A stretch of 64,000 nt of DNA from Herbaspirillum sp. WKF16 (lineage in GTDB: Bacteria; Pseudomonadota; Gammaproteobacteria; Burkholderiales; Burkholderiaceae_D), in the NCBI RefSeq assembly GCF_028993615.1, contig NZ_CP118632.1, forward strand, positions 4,922,465 through 4,986,464. The letters are read 5' to 3'. Below are positions 41,082-50,566 of the stretch, one piece after another (the first letter of the stretch is position 1; the number at the start of each line of letters is the position of its first letter). Made by a program: the position numbers and the translations under genes. Under the pieces are notes generated by a model. The model searched no databases. It was given only the letters and a program-made list of their open reading frames with translations, and had not been told where the DNA came from.

Positions 41082-41852
41082 TTACAGCGTCTTGATGCGC
41101 TCGACCATTTCCGCGCCGAACGCGATATAGGCTTGCGCACCCTTGGATTGGGGATCGAAGTTCACGCCCGGTACGCCGTAGGACGGCGCTTCGGCCAGGC
41201 GTACGTTGCGCGGGATGACGGTCTTGAAGACCTTGTCGCCGAAGTGCTGCTCCAGCTGGTCGGAGACCTGCTGCGACAGCGTCATGCGCGGGTCGAACAT
41301 CACGCGCAAGAGGCCGATCACCTTGAGCTCCGGGTTCAGCTTGGCGTGCACCTTCTTGATGGTGTTGACCAGATCGGACAGGCCTTCCAGCGCGTAGTAC
41401 TCGCACTGCATCGGGATGATCACGCCGTGCGCCGAGCACAGGCCGTTGAGGGTCAGCATCGACAGCGCCGGCGGGCAGTCGATCAGGATGAAATCGTAGT
41501 CGTCGGCGACGGTGGCGAAGGCGTTCTTCAGGCGCGCCTCGCGCTGCTCCAGTTCGACCATCTCGACCTCGGCGCCGGCCAGCTCGCGGTTGGCGGGCAG
41601 CACGTCGAACTTGCCGGCCTCGGAGGTGATGCGCACGCTGCGGATGTCGGACATGCCCAGCAGCACTTCATAGATCGAGCCCTGCAGCGTGGCCTTGTTG
41701 ATGCCGGCGCCCATGGTGGCGTTGCCCTGCGGATCGAGGTCGGCCAGCAGGACGCGCTGGTTCAGCTGGGCCAGGCCGGCGGCGAGGTTGACTGCGGTAG
41801 TGGTCTTACCGACGCCGCCCTTCTGGTTGGCGACGCAAAAAATTTTAGCCAT
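41082..41852 (-). CDS. parA: chromosome partitioning ATPase ParA (Soj)
   Basis: 256 residues. The deviant Walker A KGGVGKTTT is at 11-19, then DLDPQGNATMG (Walker A') and FILIDCPPALSMLTLNGL (Walker B). The ATP-bound dimer binds DNA and positions ParB-parS complexes. The stop codon is 25 bases before the parB start on the same strand, so the two are cotranscribed. Upstream, an LysE gene lies 18 bases away, so transcription may come through from mnmG/rsmG. Confidence 0.97.
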   Translation of the reverse strand: MAKIFCVANQKGGVGKTTTAVNLAAGLAQLNQRVLLADLDPQGNATMGAGINKATLQGSIYEVLLGMSDIRSVRITSEAGKFDVLPANRELAGAEVEMVELEQREARLKNAFATVADDYDFILIDCPPALSMLTLNGLCSAHGVIIPMQCEYYALEGLSDLVNTIKKVHAKLNPELKVIGLLRVMFDPRMTLSQQVSDQLEQHFGDKVFKTVIPRNVRLAEAPSYGVPGVNFDPQSKGAQAYIAFGAEMVERIKTL

Positions 41853-41870
41853 GTTGTTGTGATTACTCGC

Positions 41871-42503
41871 TTATTGTGTCGTCAACTTGATGCCGAAGCC
41901 GATCAGGAAAATGCCGGCCGCGCGCGAGGCCAGGCTGGCGATGGTGCGGTTGCGCGCCAGGCGCCGCGCCGCGATGTTGCCCACCAGGACCAGCAGGCTG
42001 CCGTAGAAGAGCGTGCAGCAGCAGATCACCGCGCCCATCGTGACGAAGGTGAGCGCGCCCTGTTGCGTGGCGGGGTCCAGGAACAGCGGGAAGAACGCCA
42101 TGTAGAACACGATGGCCTTCGGGTTGATCAGCGTCACCAGAAAGCCGCGCCGGAAATCCGCCGCGTTGGAAAAGGGTACGACTGTACCACCGCCCTCGCC
42201 TCTTGCAAACAGCAGGCGCACGCCGAGGTAGGCCAGGTAGGCCGCGCCCAGGTACTGCAGGCCGCGGAACAGCAGCGGGTTGGCGTGCAACAGCGCCGCC
42301 ACGCCGACGGCGGCCAGGAACATCAGCACGATGTCGCCCAGCATGAGCCCGGCGATCGCCGAGAAGCCGCCGCGCAGGCCGTGCTTGGCCGAGCAGGTCA
42401 GCACGCAGAAGGTGCCGGGGCCCGGCAACAGCAGGAACACCATGGTGGCGGCGATGAGTTGCCAGACGTCGGTGATGCCGATGGAATGAAACAGTGCCTG
42501 CAT
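41871..42503 (-). CDS. LysE/RhtB family exporter
   Basis: 210 residues with about six membrane helices; the N-terminal MVFLLLPGPGTFCVL corresponds to the conserved PGP motif region, and INPKAIVFYMAFFPLFLD is the family signature. These proteins export amino acids or derivatives; the substrate is unknown. It is inserted between the lipocalin and parA genes in an otherwise housekeeping cluster, on the same strand, 18 bases from parA. Confidence 0.9.
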   Translation of the reverse strand: MQALFHSIGITDVWQLIAATMVFLLLPGPGTFCVLTCSAKHGLRGGFSAIAGLMLGDIVLMFLAAVGVAALLHANPLLFRGLQYLGAAYLAYLGVRLLFARGEGGGTVVPFSNAADFRRGFLVTLINPKAIVFYMAFFPLFLDPATQQGALTFVTMGAVICCCTLFYGSLLVLVGNIAARRLARNRTIASLASRAAGIFLIGFGIKLTTQ

Positions 42504-42569
42504 GTTGCCGTCTCCCTTTGTCTTGTCGGTCCGTGGCGCGCCGGCGCGCGCGTGCTTTCGTGTGCTTTG

Positions 42570-43106
42570 TTACTGCTTGCTCTTCACCAGCCGCGCGGTG
42601 TCGAAGCCCTGCTTGGTGGCGTCGTTGACGGCGTTCTCGTATTGCTCGTCGCTGATGGCGGGCGTGCGCGAGAGTATCCACAGGTACTCGCGCGAGGGGC
42701 TGCCGACGGTGGCCAGCGTGTACTGCTCGTCCAGGGCCATGATCCAGTAATCGCCCCACACCATCGGCACCCAGGACAGCCAGGCCGGCGCGAAGCGCAC
42801 CTGCAGCTTGCTGTTGTTGCTGCCCGGGACGACGCGCGCCACACCCTCGGCCTCGTCGCTGCCGTCGGCGGTCTTGCAGCGGTTGGTGACGCCGATTTCG
42901 CCATCCTCGCGCGCGCGGTATTCGGCGGTGGTGCCGGAGACGCACTTCTTCTGGAAGCCGTTGGGGATCTTGGCGATCTCGTACCACTTGCCGGCGTAGC
43001 GCTTGAGGTCGACCGCGGGGACGGTCTTGACTTCCTGCGCACAGGCGGCGGCGGTGACTGCGAACGACATCAGTGTGGCCGCGACGGCCCGGGCGGGGAT
43101 ATTCAT
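42570..43106 (-). CDS. lipocalin family protein (Blc-like)
   Basis: 178 residues. An N-terminal export signal (AVAATLMSFAVTAAACAQ) is followed by the lipocalin GxW motif RYAGKWYEIAKIPNGFQKKC and YWIMALDEQYTLATVGSPSREYLWILSR, typical of bacterial Blc. Blc in E. coli is an outer-membrane lipoprotein that binds lysophospholipids. Here the Cys in AAACAQ is in roughly the right place, but the lipobox is not canonical. The start overlaps the rsmG stop as TGATG. Confidence 0.88.
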   Translation of the reverse strand: MNIPARAVAATLMSFAVTAAACAQEVKTVPAVDLKRYAGKWYEIAKIPNGFQKKCVSGTTAEYRAREDGEIGVTNRCKTADGSDEAEGVARVVPGSNNSKLQVRFAPAWLSWVPMVWGDYWIMALDEQYTLATVGSPSREYLWILSRTPAISDEQYENAVNDATKQGFDTARLVKSKQ

Positions 43107-43768
43107 CAGGACGCTCTTTCAATAAAGATGAGATGCCGTTCGGCATCCAGTCCGGGCACATGCAAGGGCTGTACCTTCTCCACCTTCCAGCCCGGCGGCA
43201 ACCGGTCGATTTCCTGCTGCGGCATCACGCCTTTCAAGGCGATGTACTTGCCGCCTTGCTGCAACAGGTGGTTCGACCAGTCGATGAAGTCGTTGAGTTC
43301 CGCGAAGGCGCGCGAGGTGATGACGTCGTATTGTTGCTCCGTCGGCAATTGTTCGACGCGTGCATGGAAGACCGAGACATTGCCCAATTGCAACTCTGCT
43401 TTCACCTGGGTCAGGAAGGCGGTCTTCTTCTGCACCGTGTCGACCAGGCTGATCTGCATCTGCGGCTCGGCGTCGGCCGCCCAGATGGCCAGCACGATGC
43501 CCGGCAAGCCGCCGCCGGCGCCTACGTCCAGCACGCGGCGGGCGCCGGCGAAGGCGCCGACCGCGGCCAGCGAGTCCAGCAGGTGGTGGGTCACCATCTG
43601 CGCCGGGTCGCGCAGCGCGGTCAGGTTGTAGACCTTGTTCCACTTGATCATCAGCGCCTGGTAGGCCATCAGCCGCGCCAGCTGGCGCTCGCCCAGCGCC
43701 AGTCCAAGTGCGGCGGCGCCTTCCTTCAGCGTTTGGGTCAGGGTATTCTGGTCAGCCGTGATGCTCAT
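43106..43768 (-). CDS. rsmG: 16S rRNA (guanine527-N7)-methyltransferase
   Basis: 220 residues. The SAM-binding motif DVGAGGGLPGIVLAI follows an HHLLDSLA segment, and VITSRAFAELNDFIDW is conserved in RsmG (GidB). It methylates G527 of 16S rRNA. It is 35 bases after mnmG on the same strand, the classical gidA-gidB order, and overlaps the lipocalin start by one base. Confidence 0.96.
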   Translation of the reverse strand: MSITADQNTLTQTLKEGAAALGLALGERQLARLMAYQALMIKWNKVYNLTALRDPAQMVTHHLLDSLAAVGAFAGARRVLDVGAGGGLPGIVLAIWAADAEPQMQISLVDTVQKKTAFLTQVKAELQLGNVSVFHARVEQLPTEQQYDVITSRAFAELNDFIDWSNHLLQQGGKYIALKGVMPQQEIDRLPPGWKVEKVQPLHVPGLDAERHLIFIERAS

Positions 43769-43803
43769 CCGTATTCCGTCTTGTTGCGTTGGATCGCGGC
43801 CGC

Positions 43804-45735
43804 TCAGGCCGCTTCATTGGTGGCGTTGCGCACGCCCTGCTTCAGGCCGCCCTTCTTCAGGTGCACCAGCAGCAGCGACAGCGCCGCCGGCGTCACGCCG
43901 GAAATGCGCGAGGCCTGGCCCAGGGTTTCGGGCTTGTGCTTGTTGAGCTTCTGGCGCACTTCGATGGACAGGGCCTGGACCTCCATGTAGTCGAGGTCGG
44001 CCGGCAGCTTGAGGTTTTCATTGTGGTCCTGGCGACTGATCTCGCTGGCCTGGCGCGCGATGTAGCCGGCGTACTTGACCTGGATCTCGACCTGCTCGCG
44101 CACCGGGCCATCCTCGATGCCGGGGCCGGCCAGGGCTTCGCCTTCGGCGCCGGTCAGGCTCATCAGGCTATCGTAGCTGACGTTGGGCCGGCGCAGCAGG
44201 TCCAGCAGGTTGTACTCGCGCTCGATGGCCTTGCCCAGCACGCGCTCGGCTTCGGCCGCTTGCAGGATGCGCGGGTTCACCCAGGTGCTCTTCAGCCGTT
44301 CCATCTCGCGGGCGACCGCTTCGCGCTTCTTGTCGAAGGCGGCCCACTGGGCATCGCCGATGCAGCCGAGCTCGCGGCCGATCTCGGTCAGGCGCAGGTC
44401 GGCATTGTCCTCGCGCAGCGACAGGCGGTATTCGGCGCGGCTGGTGAACATGCGGTACGGCTCCTGCACGCCCTGGGTGACCAGGTCATCGACCAGCACG
44501 CCGAGGTAGGCCTCGTCGCGACGCGGCGTCCAGGCTTCGCGGCCCTGGGTCTGCAGCGCGGCGTTGATGCCGGCCAGCATGCCCTGCGCCGCGGCTTCCT
44601 CGTAGCCGGTGGTGCCGTTGATCTGGCCCGCGAAGAACAGGCCGCCGATCTGGCGGGTTTCCAGCGAGGACTTCAGGCCGCGTGGATCGTAGTAGTCGTA
44701 TTCGATGGCATAGCCGGGACGCAGGATGTGGGCGTTCTCCATGCCCTTCATCGAGCGCACCAGCTCCAGCTGCACGTCGAACGGCAGGCTGGTGGAGATG
44801 CCGTTGGGGTAGAACTCGTGGGTCGTCAGGCCCTCGGGCTCCAGGTAGATCTGATGCGAATCCTTGCCCGCGAAGCGGTGGATCTTGTCCTCGATGGACG
44901 GGCAATAGCGCGGGCCCACGCCTTCGATCACGCCGGTGTACATCGGGCTGCGGTCGAGGCCGCCGCGGATGATGTCATGGGTGCGGCTGTTGGTATGGGT
45001 GATCCAGCACGGCATCTGGCGCGGGTGCATGGCGGCGTTGCCCATGACCGAGAATACCGGCACCGGATCGAGGTCGCCCGGCTGTTCTTCGAGGATGGCG
45101 AGGTTGATGCTGCGGCCGTCGATGCGCGGCGGCGTGCCGGTCTTGAGGCGGCCCTGCGGCAGCTTCAGCTCCTTCAGGCGCGCCGACAGGGACACTGCCG
45201 GCGGGTCGCCGGCGCGGCCGCCGGCGTAGTTGTTCAGGCCCACGTGGATCTTCCCGTCCAGGAAGGTGCCGGCGGTCAGCACCACCGCCCTGCCCTGGAA
45301 GCGGATACCGGCCTGGGTCACGGCGCCGACCACGCGGTCGCCCTCGATCATCAGGTCGTCCACTGCCTGCTGGAACAGCCACAGGTTGGGCTGGTTCTCC
45401 AGGCGCGAACGGATCGCCGCCTTGTACAGCACACGATCCGCCTGGGCCCGGGTGGCACGCACGGCCGGGCCCTTGGAGGAATTCAGGATGCGGAACTGGA
45501 TGCCCGCCTCGTCGGTGGCGATCGCCATCGCCCCGCCCATGGCATCGACTTCCTTGACCAGGTGGCCTTTGCCGATGCCGCCGATGGACGGATTGCAGGA
45601 CATCTGGCCCAGGGTTTCGATGTTGTGCGTCAGCAGCAGGGTCTTCTGGCCCATGCGCGCCGCGGCCAGTGCGGCTTCGGTGCCGGCATGTCCGCCGCCG
45701 ACGACAATGACGTCAAATTGTGTGGGGTATAGCAT
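43804..45735 (-). CDS. mnmG: tRNA uridine-5-carboxymethylaminomethyl modification enzyme MnmG (GidA)
   Basis: 643 residues, the family length. The FAD-binding motif [18 protein letters not shown] is at the N-terminus; [23 protein letters not shown] and [14 protein letters not shown] are diagnostic. With MnmE it installs cmnm5 at U34 of tRNA, the substrate of the oxidase half of MnmC encoded at 6114-8072. It heads the mnmG-rsmG-lipocalin-LysE-parA-parB run. parS sites lie just upstream at 45941 and 46041. Confidence 0.97.
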   Translation of the reverse strand: MLYPTQFDVIVVGGGHAGTEAALAAARMGQKTLLLTHNIETLGQMSCNPSIGGIGKGHLVKEVDAMGGAMAIATDEAGIQFRILNSSKGPAVRATRAQADRVLYKAAIRSRLENQPNLWLFQQAVDDLMIEGDRVVGAVTQAGIRFQGRAVVLTAGTFLDGKIHVGLNNYAGGRAGDPPAVSLSARLKELKLPQGRLKTGTPPRIDGRSINLAILEEQPGDLDPVPVFSVMGNAAMHPRQMPCWITHTNSRTHDIIRGGLDRSPMYTGVIEGVGPRYCPSIEDKIHRFAGKDSHQIYLEPEGLTTHEFYPNGISTSLPFDVQLELVRSMKGMENAHILRPGYAIEYDYYDPRGLKSSLETRQIGGLFFAGQINGTTGYEEAAAQGMLAGINAALQTQGREAWTPRRDEAYLGVLVDDLVTQGVQEPYRMFTSRAEYRLSLREDNADLRLTEIGRELGCIGDAQWAAFDKKREAVAREMERLKSTWVNPRILQAAEAERVLGKAIEREYNLLDLLRRPNVSYDSLMSLTGAEGEALAGPGIEDGPVREQVEIQVKYAGYIARQASEISRQDHNENLKLPADLDYMEVQALSIEVRQKLNKHKPETLGQASRISGVTPAALSLLLVHLKKGGLKQGVRNATNEAA

Positions 45736-45940
45736 GGATCGCCTCTTGGAGAGGTAGGAACGGTGGTGGGAGCAGAGGCGAGATTATAAAGTCTTTTGCC
45801 GGGAGGGGTCGGGGGCCGGATCGGATTAAGGCGAATATAGCCTGGGGTGATGCTGGTTTGCCTCATCCCCCTCCCCTCGCTCGACGCTATTACCGGTTCG
45901 GGACGATAGCCGAAACTGATCAATGAAACATTTTCGCCGT

Positions 45941-45956
45941 TGTTTCACGTGAAACA
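45941..45956. other. parS: parS site 1
   Basis: TGTTTCACGTGAAACA, an exact 16-bp match to the universal chromosomal parS consensus bound by ParB. It lies 206 bases upstream of the mnmG start. Confidence 0.96.
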
Positions 45957-45996
45957 GCGATGACCAATGTGCCTCGGTCAATCACGTTCAAAAATA

Positions 45997-46020
45997 AAAA
46001 CGGAGCCGAAGCTCCGTTTT
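45997..46020. terminator. bidirectional terminator between the two parS sites
   Basis: The stem AAAACGGAGC / GCTCCGTTTT with a CGAA loop has A and T runs on both sides; it mainly serves the TSUP gene reading leftwards. Confidence 0.85.
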
Positions 46021-46040
46021 CATGACGATGTTAGCGGCGC

Positions 46041-46056
46041 TGTTTCACGTGAAACA
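46041..46056. other. parS: parS site 2
   Basis: A second exact TGTTTCACGTGAAACA, starting precisely 100 bp after parS site 1 and 17 bases from the end of the TSUP gene. Confidence 0.96.
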
Positions 46057-46072
46057 GTACGCGCCACATTCG

Positions 46073-46834
46073 CTATTTCAGGAAGGCATCGTAGGCGCTC
46101 TTCACAATCAAGGCGCCCACCACTACGAGGAAGAGCTTGCGCACGAAAACACTGCCGTGTTTCATGGCCAACCGGGTACCTACAAGGGAGCCGCCAATAT
46201 TGAACACGGCCATCAACAAGCCGAGCTGCCAGATGACGTGACCGCTGTAACCGAACCAGCACAGGGCCGCCAGGTTGGTGGCAATGTTGACGAACTTGGA
46301 GACGGCCGAGGCCGACAGGAAGTCGTAGCTGAATACCCGTACGAACAGGAACACCAGGAAGCTGCCGGTACCGGGACCGAACACGCCGTCATAGAACCCA
46401 ACCCCGGCGCCGATCAATGCGGCATAGAACATCTCCTTCGCGCCGGTCAGCGTCGGCGCGTGGGTGGTGCCGAAGTCCTTCTTCTTCAGGGTGTACAGCG
46501 CCACCGCGATCAACACGAAGGGCAAGGCCTTGCGGATCAGGTCGGTCGGCACGTGCGTGACCACATAGGCGCCGAAGAAGGACAAGGCGAAGGCCGCGAT
46601 CGCCGCCGGCGTCACCGTGCTCCAGCGCACCGCCACCTTGCGCGCGAAATTGATGGCCGCCGCACTGGTGCCCATCACCCCGGCCACCTTGTTGGTGCCC
46701 AGCAGCGTGGCCGGCGCCGTATTGGGGAAGACCGAGAACAGGGTCGGCACCAGCACCAGCCCCCCTCCTCCCACCACGGCATCGATCAAGCCGGCGACAA
46801 ACGCGCCGGCGCACAGGATCAGGTAATCAAGCAT
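46073..46834 (-). CDS. TSUP family permease (TauE/SafE, YfcA-like)
   Basis: 253 residues, about eight membrane helices. The N-terminal GLIDAVVGGGGLVLVPTLF and the second-half repeat GVGFYDGVFGPGTGSFLVF are the paired signatures of the TauE/SafE family. Members move sulfite, sulfoacetate or other small anions; the substrate is unknown. It is monocistronic with a terminator at 45997-46020 between the parS sites. Confidence 0.92.
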   Translation of the reverse strand: MLDYLILCAGAFVAGLIDAVVGGGGLVLVPTLFSVFPNTAPATLLGTNKVAGVMGTSAAAINFARKVAVRWSTVTPAAIAAFALSFFGAYVVTHVPTDLIRKALPFVLIAVALYTLKKKDFGTTHAPTLTGAKEMFYAALIGAGVGFYDGVFGPGTGSFLVFLFVRVFSYDFLSASAVSKFVNIATNLAALCWFGYSGHVIWQLGLLMAVFNIGGSLVGTRLAMKHGSVFVRKLFLVVVGALIVKSAYDAFLK

Positions 46835-47128
46835 GGCGGACCACCTGAGCGGAAATACGAGATTGCATTACAGGACTTTCGAAAGTGGATGAGCGAAAGG
46901 AAGGATGACCTGCGGCCGGCCCCACCGGCTGCGGGAGCGATATTCTACCCCGCCCGGCCCAGGCATATTGGCAACAGATCAATGCGTGCGTCGGCTGTTT
47001 CGCAACAGCGCCCGCTGTTATGGCTCGCCAACCGTACGGACAAAAAATTACCGCCGGGAAATCACCTTGCGGTGACTTGCCGGCGGCAAGGACACCATCG
47101 CGGACGATGGCGTCGTTCTCTCTCGAAC

Positions 47129-48112
47129 TCAGTGACCCTGGCTGGCCTTCTGCCCCTTGCCCACCAGCGCCAGGATCTCGCCGACGATGCCCTTGCGGAA
47201 CAGCAGCACGCAGACGATGAAGATGAAACCGGTGACGATGGTGACCGAGTCGCCCAGGGTGTTGAACCACTCGATGTGCGTCACGTTGGCCAACCAATTG
47301 CCGATATCGCCCAGCTTGTTCTCCAGCATGATGATGATCACCGCGCCGACGATCGGGCCGACGATGGTGCCCAGGCCGCCGACCAGGGTCATCAGCACCA
47401 CCAGGCCGGACATGCTCCAGTGCACGTCGGTCAGGGTCTCGAAGCCGAGCACCAGGGTCTTGGTGGAACCGGCCAGGCCCGACAGCGCCGCCGATAGCAC
47501 AAAGGCCAGCAGCTTGTAGCGCGCCACGTCATAGCCCAGCGAGATGGCGCGCGGCTCGTTCTCCTTGATCGCCTTGAGCACCTGGCCGAAGGGCGAGCTG
47601 ATGGTGCGCACGATCAGGGCGAAACCGAACACCGCGATGGCCAGCACCACGTAGTACAGGGTCAGGTCGCTGCTGAGGTCGATGAAGCCCAGCAGCTTGC
47701 CGCGCGGCACGCCTTGCAGGCCGTCCTCGCCACCGGTGAACGGCGCCTGCAGGGCGACGAAGAACAGCATCTGCGCCAGCGCCAGCGTGATCATGGTGAA
47801 GTAGATGCCCTGCCGGCGAATCGCCAGCAAGCCCATCACCAACCCGATCAGCGCCGCCGTCGCGGTGCCGACCACCAGGCCCAGCTCGGTCGGCAAGCCC
47901 CACACCTTCAGCGCCTGGCCGCACATGTAGCCGGCCCAGCCGAGGAAAGCGGCATGGCCGAAGGACAGCAGGCCGGTATAGCCGATCAGCAGGTTGAAGG
48001 CGCAGGCGAAGAGTGCGAAGCACAGCATCTTCATCAGGAACACCGGATAGATGCCGAACGGAGCAGCCAGCGCAAGTATTAACAGAATGACAACTATAAG
48101 TTTCTTGTTCAT
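47129..48112 (-). CDS. livM: branched-chain amino acid ABC transporter permease LivM
   Basis: 327 residues with about nine or ten membrane helices. The characteristic GYTGLLSFGHAAFLGWAGYMCG and the EAA-like loop SPFGQVLKAIKENEPRAISLGYDVARYKL are present. It is the last gene of the liv cluster and starts 13 bases after the livH stop. Imports leucine, isoleucine, valine or related ligands. Confidence 0.95.
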   Translation of the reverse strand: MNKKLIVVILLILALAAPFGIYPVFLMKMLCFALFACAFNLLIGYTGLLSFGHAAFLGWAGYMCGQALKVWGLPTELGLVVGTATAALIGLVMGLLAIRRQGIYFTMITLALAQMLFFVALQAPFTGGEDGLQGVPRGKLLGFIDLSSDLTLYYVVLAIAVFGFALIVRTISSPFGQVLKAIKENEPRAISLGYDVARYKLLAFVLSAALSGLAGSTKTLVLGFETLTDVHWSMSGLVVLMTLVGGLGTIVGPIVGAVIIIMLENKLGDIGNWLANVTHIEWFNTLGDSVTIVTGFIFIVCVLLFRKGIVGEILALVGKGQKASQGH

Positions 48113-48125
48113 GCCGGTCTCACTC

Positions 48126-49010
48126 TCATTTCTCTTTGCCGAACAGGCCGGCCGGACGCACCATCAGGACGATGGCCATGATGATGAACACCACCGTGGC
48201 CGACAGCTCCGGGTAGAACACCCGGGTCAGGCCCTCGATCAGGCCCAGCATCAGGCCGGTCAGGATGGAGCCCAGGATGGAGCCCATGCCGCCGATCACC
48301 ACCACTGCGAACACGGTGATGATCAGGTTCGAACCCATCAGCGGCGACACCTGGATCACCGGCGCCGCCAGCACGCCGGCAAAGGCCGCCAGGGCCACGC
48401 CGAAGCCGTAGGTCAGGGTGACCATCAGCGGCACGTTGATGCCGAAGGCCTCGACCATCTTGGGGTTCTCGGTGCCGGCGCGCAGGTAGGCGCCCAGGCG
48501 CGTCTTCTCGATTACGAACCAGGTTGCGAAGCAGACCACCAGCGAGGCCACCACCACCCACGCGCGATAGTTGGGCAGCACCATGAAGCCCAGGTTGGTC
48601 GCGCCCTGCAGCAGGTCCGGCACCGAATAAGGCTGGCCGGAGACGCCGTAGATGGAGCGGAACACGCCTTCCACCATCAGCGTGATGCCGAAGGTCAGCA
48701 GCAGGCCGTACAGGTGGTCCAGCTTGTAGAGCCAGCGCAGCATGGTCTTCTCGATGATGATGCCGAAGACGCCCACGATGAGCGGCGCCAGGGCCAGCAT
48801 CACCCAGTAGTTGAGCTCGAAATAGCTCAAGCCCATCCAGGCCAGGAAAGCGCCGAGCATGTAAAGCGTGCCGTGCGCGAAGTTGATCACGTTGAGCAAG
48901 CCGAAGATCACAGCCAGGCCGAGCGACAGCATGGCGTAGAAGGAGCCGTTGACCAGGCCCAGCAGCAGCTGGCTCAGCAAGGCTTGCAGGGGAATGCCGA
49001 ATATATCCAT
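48126..49010 (-). CDS. livH: branched-chain amino acid ABC transporter permease LivH
   Basis: 294 residues with about eight helices. The motifs GLVNGSFYAMLSLGLAVIFGLLNVINFAHGTLYMLGAF and the loop KTRLGAYLRAGTENPKMVEAFGIN are classical for LivH. It follows livJ, but an unusually stable inverted repeat at 49089-49126 lies between them. Confidence 0.95.
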   Translation of the reverse strand: MDIFGIPLQALLSQLLLGLVNGSFYAMLSLGLAVIFGLLNVINFAHGTLYMLGAFLAWMGLSYFELNYWVMLALAPLIVGVFGIIIEKTMLRWLYKLDHLYGLLLTFGITLMVEGVFRSIYGVSGQPYSVPDLLQGATNLGFMVLPNYRAWVVVASLVVCFATWFVIEKTRLGAYLRAGTENPKMVEAFGINVPLMVTLTYGFGVALAAFAGVLAAPVIQVSPLMGSNLIITVFAVVVIGGMGSILGSILTGLMLGLIEGLTRVFYPELSATVVFIIMAIVLMVRPAGLFGKEK

Positions 49011-49088
49011 AAAAACCCGTTCATCCAGATGGGTGAAGAACGCAACCGACGGAAACCGCCCTCTTCCGGGCCTCGCTTCCTACAGCAA

Positions 49089-49126
49089 AAATCTGCCATT
49101 CCCGCTTGGACGGAAATGGCAGATTT
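49089..49126 (-). terminator. intra-operon terminator or stabilising stem between livJ and livH
   Basis: A perfect 12-bp stem AAATCTGCCATT / AATGGCAGATTT surrounds a 14-base loop, with TTTTGCTG following on the minus strand. It would reduce read-through into livH-livM or protect the livJ message, giving more binding protein than permease. Confidence 0.7.
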
Positions 49127-49159
49127 CGCGGATTGCCTTTACTGCCTAGAACCGACTGC

Positions 49160-50368
49160 TTACTTCCACGCCGCGCACTTGGACTCAGCCTTGGTGGTCC
49201 ATGCCTGCTCGGCAGGGATGGTTTGCACCAGCTTGTAGTAGTCCCACGGATACTTCGATTCCGATTGCGCCTTGACCTGGTACAGGTACATGTCGTGCAT
49301 CACGCGGCCGTCGGCGCGCAGGTAACCGCCCTTCTGGTACACGTCGTTGAACTTGGCCTTGCGCAGTGCGGCCATGACCTTGTCCGAATCGTCGGTGCCG
49401 ATTTCCTTGACCACCTTCAGGTACTGCAGCGCTGCCGAGTAGTCGGCGGCTTGCAGCGAGGACGGCATTTTCTTGCGCACGGCGAAGTAACGCTTGGCCC
49501 AGGCGCGGGTTTCTTCATTGGCGTCCCAGTACCAGCTGTCGGTCAGGTACAGGCCTTCCGTGGTCTTCAGGGTCAGCGAGTGCACGTCGTTGATGAACAC
49601 CAGCAGGCCGGCCAGCTTGGCGGTCTTGGTGATGCCGAACTCGTTGGCTGCCTTCACCGCGTTGATGAAGTCGCCGCCGGCATTGGCCAGGCCGACGATC
49701 TGGGCCTTGGAGCTCTGCGCCTGCAGCAGGAAGGACGAGAAGTCCGATGCGCCCAGCGGGTGCTTCACGGAACCGACCACGGTGCCGCCCGAGGCCTTCA
49801 CCACGGTGGCCGTGTCGGCTTCCAGCGAGTGGCCGAAGGCATAGTCGGCGGTCAGGAAGAACCAGCTCTTGCCGCCCTGCTTGACCACCGCCGAACCGGT
49901 GCCCTTGGCCAGCGCCACGGTGTCGTAGGCATAGTGCACGGTGTACGGCGAGCACTCTTCATTGGTCAGGCGGGCCGAGCCGGCGCCGATCTGCATGTAG
50001 ACGCGCTTCTTCTCGGCCGCAACCTTGGCCGAAGCCAGCGCGGTGCCGGAGTTGGTGCCGCCGATCAGCATGTCCACGCCCTGCTGGTCGAACCATTCGC
50101 GCGCCTTGCTGGCGGCGACGTCTGCCTTGTTCTGGTGGTCCGCCACCAGCAGTTCGACCTTCTTGCCGTTGATCGAGCCGCCCATGTCGGCGATCGCCAT
50201 CTTGATGGCTTCAGCGCCGCCTTGGCCGTCGATGTCCGAGTACACGCCCGAAATATCGGTGATGAAACCGATCTTGATCACGTCACCCGAGATCTGGGCC
50301 GAAGCCGGCGCCATCGAGAAAGCCGCAGCCGCAGCTGTGACGGCGAGTGCCATTGCCTTAAGTTTCAT
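49160..50368 (-). CDS. livJ: ABC transporter substrate-binding protein, branched-chain amino acid type
   Basis: 402 residues from ATG at 50368 (MKLKAMALAV); GAGGAG ends 6 bases upstream of this ATG but directly abuts the alternative ATG at 50374. The signal peptide is cleaved after about PASA-QISG. The mature type I periplasmic binding fold starts VIKIGFITDISGVYSDIDGQGG. The ligand is uncertain: relatives bind leucine-type or aromatic and other organic acids. It lies between livF and livH in the cluster. Confidence 0.9.
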   Translation of the reverse strand: MKLKAMALAVTAAAAAFSMAPASAQISGDVIKIGFITDISGVYSDIDGQGGAEAIKMAIADMGGSINGKKVELLVADHQNKADVAASKAREWFDQQGVDMLIGGTNSGTALASAKVAAEKKRVYMQIGAGSARLTNEECSPYTVHYAYDTVALAKGTGSAVVKQGGKSWFFLTADYAFGHSLEADTATVVKASGGTVVGSVKHPLGASDFSSFLLQAQSSKAQIVGLANAGGDFINAVKAANEFGITKTAKLAGLLVFINDVHSLTLKTTEGLYLTDSWYWDANEETRAWAKRYFAVRKKMPSSLQAADYSAALQYLKVVKEIGTDDSDKVMAALRKAKFNDVYQKGGYLRADGRVMHDMYLYQVKAQSESKYPWDYYKLVQTIPAEQAWTTKAESKCAAWK

Positions 50369-50566
50369 TTTCATCTCCTCAGTGTTGAAGCCCGCTAATG
50401 GGTGTTGATGCGAGACAGCTTTTTATAGGGCGGAGGAAGGATCGCTCCCCCCGCGAACGTACTTGAACGTACCTGTCGGCCGTACTTCTTCTTATGGTGA
50501 TGCTGGTGTTCTTGTGGTGTGGATCTGTTGCCCGCGGATTGCCGCGCCGATGACACGCCGGGACGC

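Larger units (their letters stand above)
45736..46072. other. intergenic region carrying parS sites
   Basis: 337 bases between the start of mnmG and the end of the TSUP gene. It holds the two parS sites, the terminator of the TSUP gene and presumably the mnmG promoter. No protein-coding frame is convincing. Confidence 0.7.
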
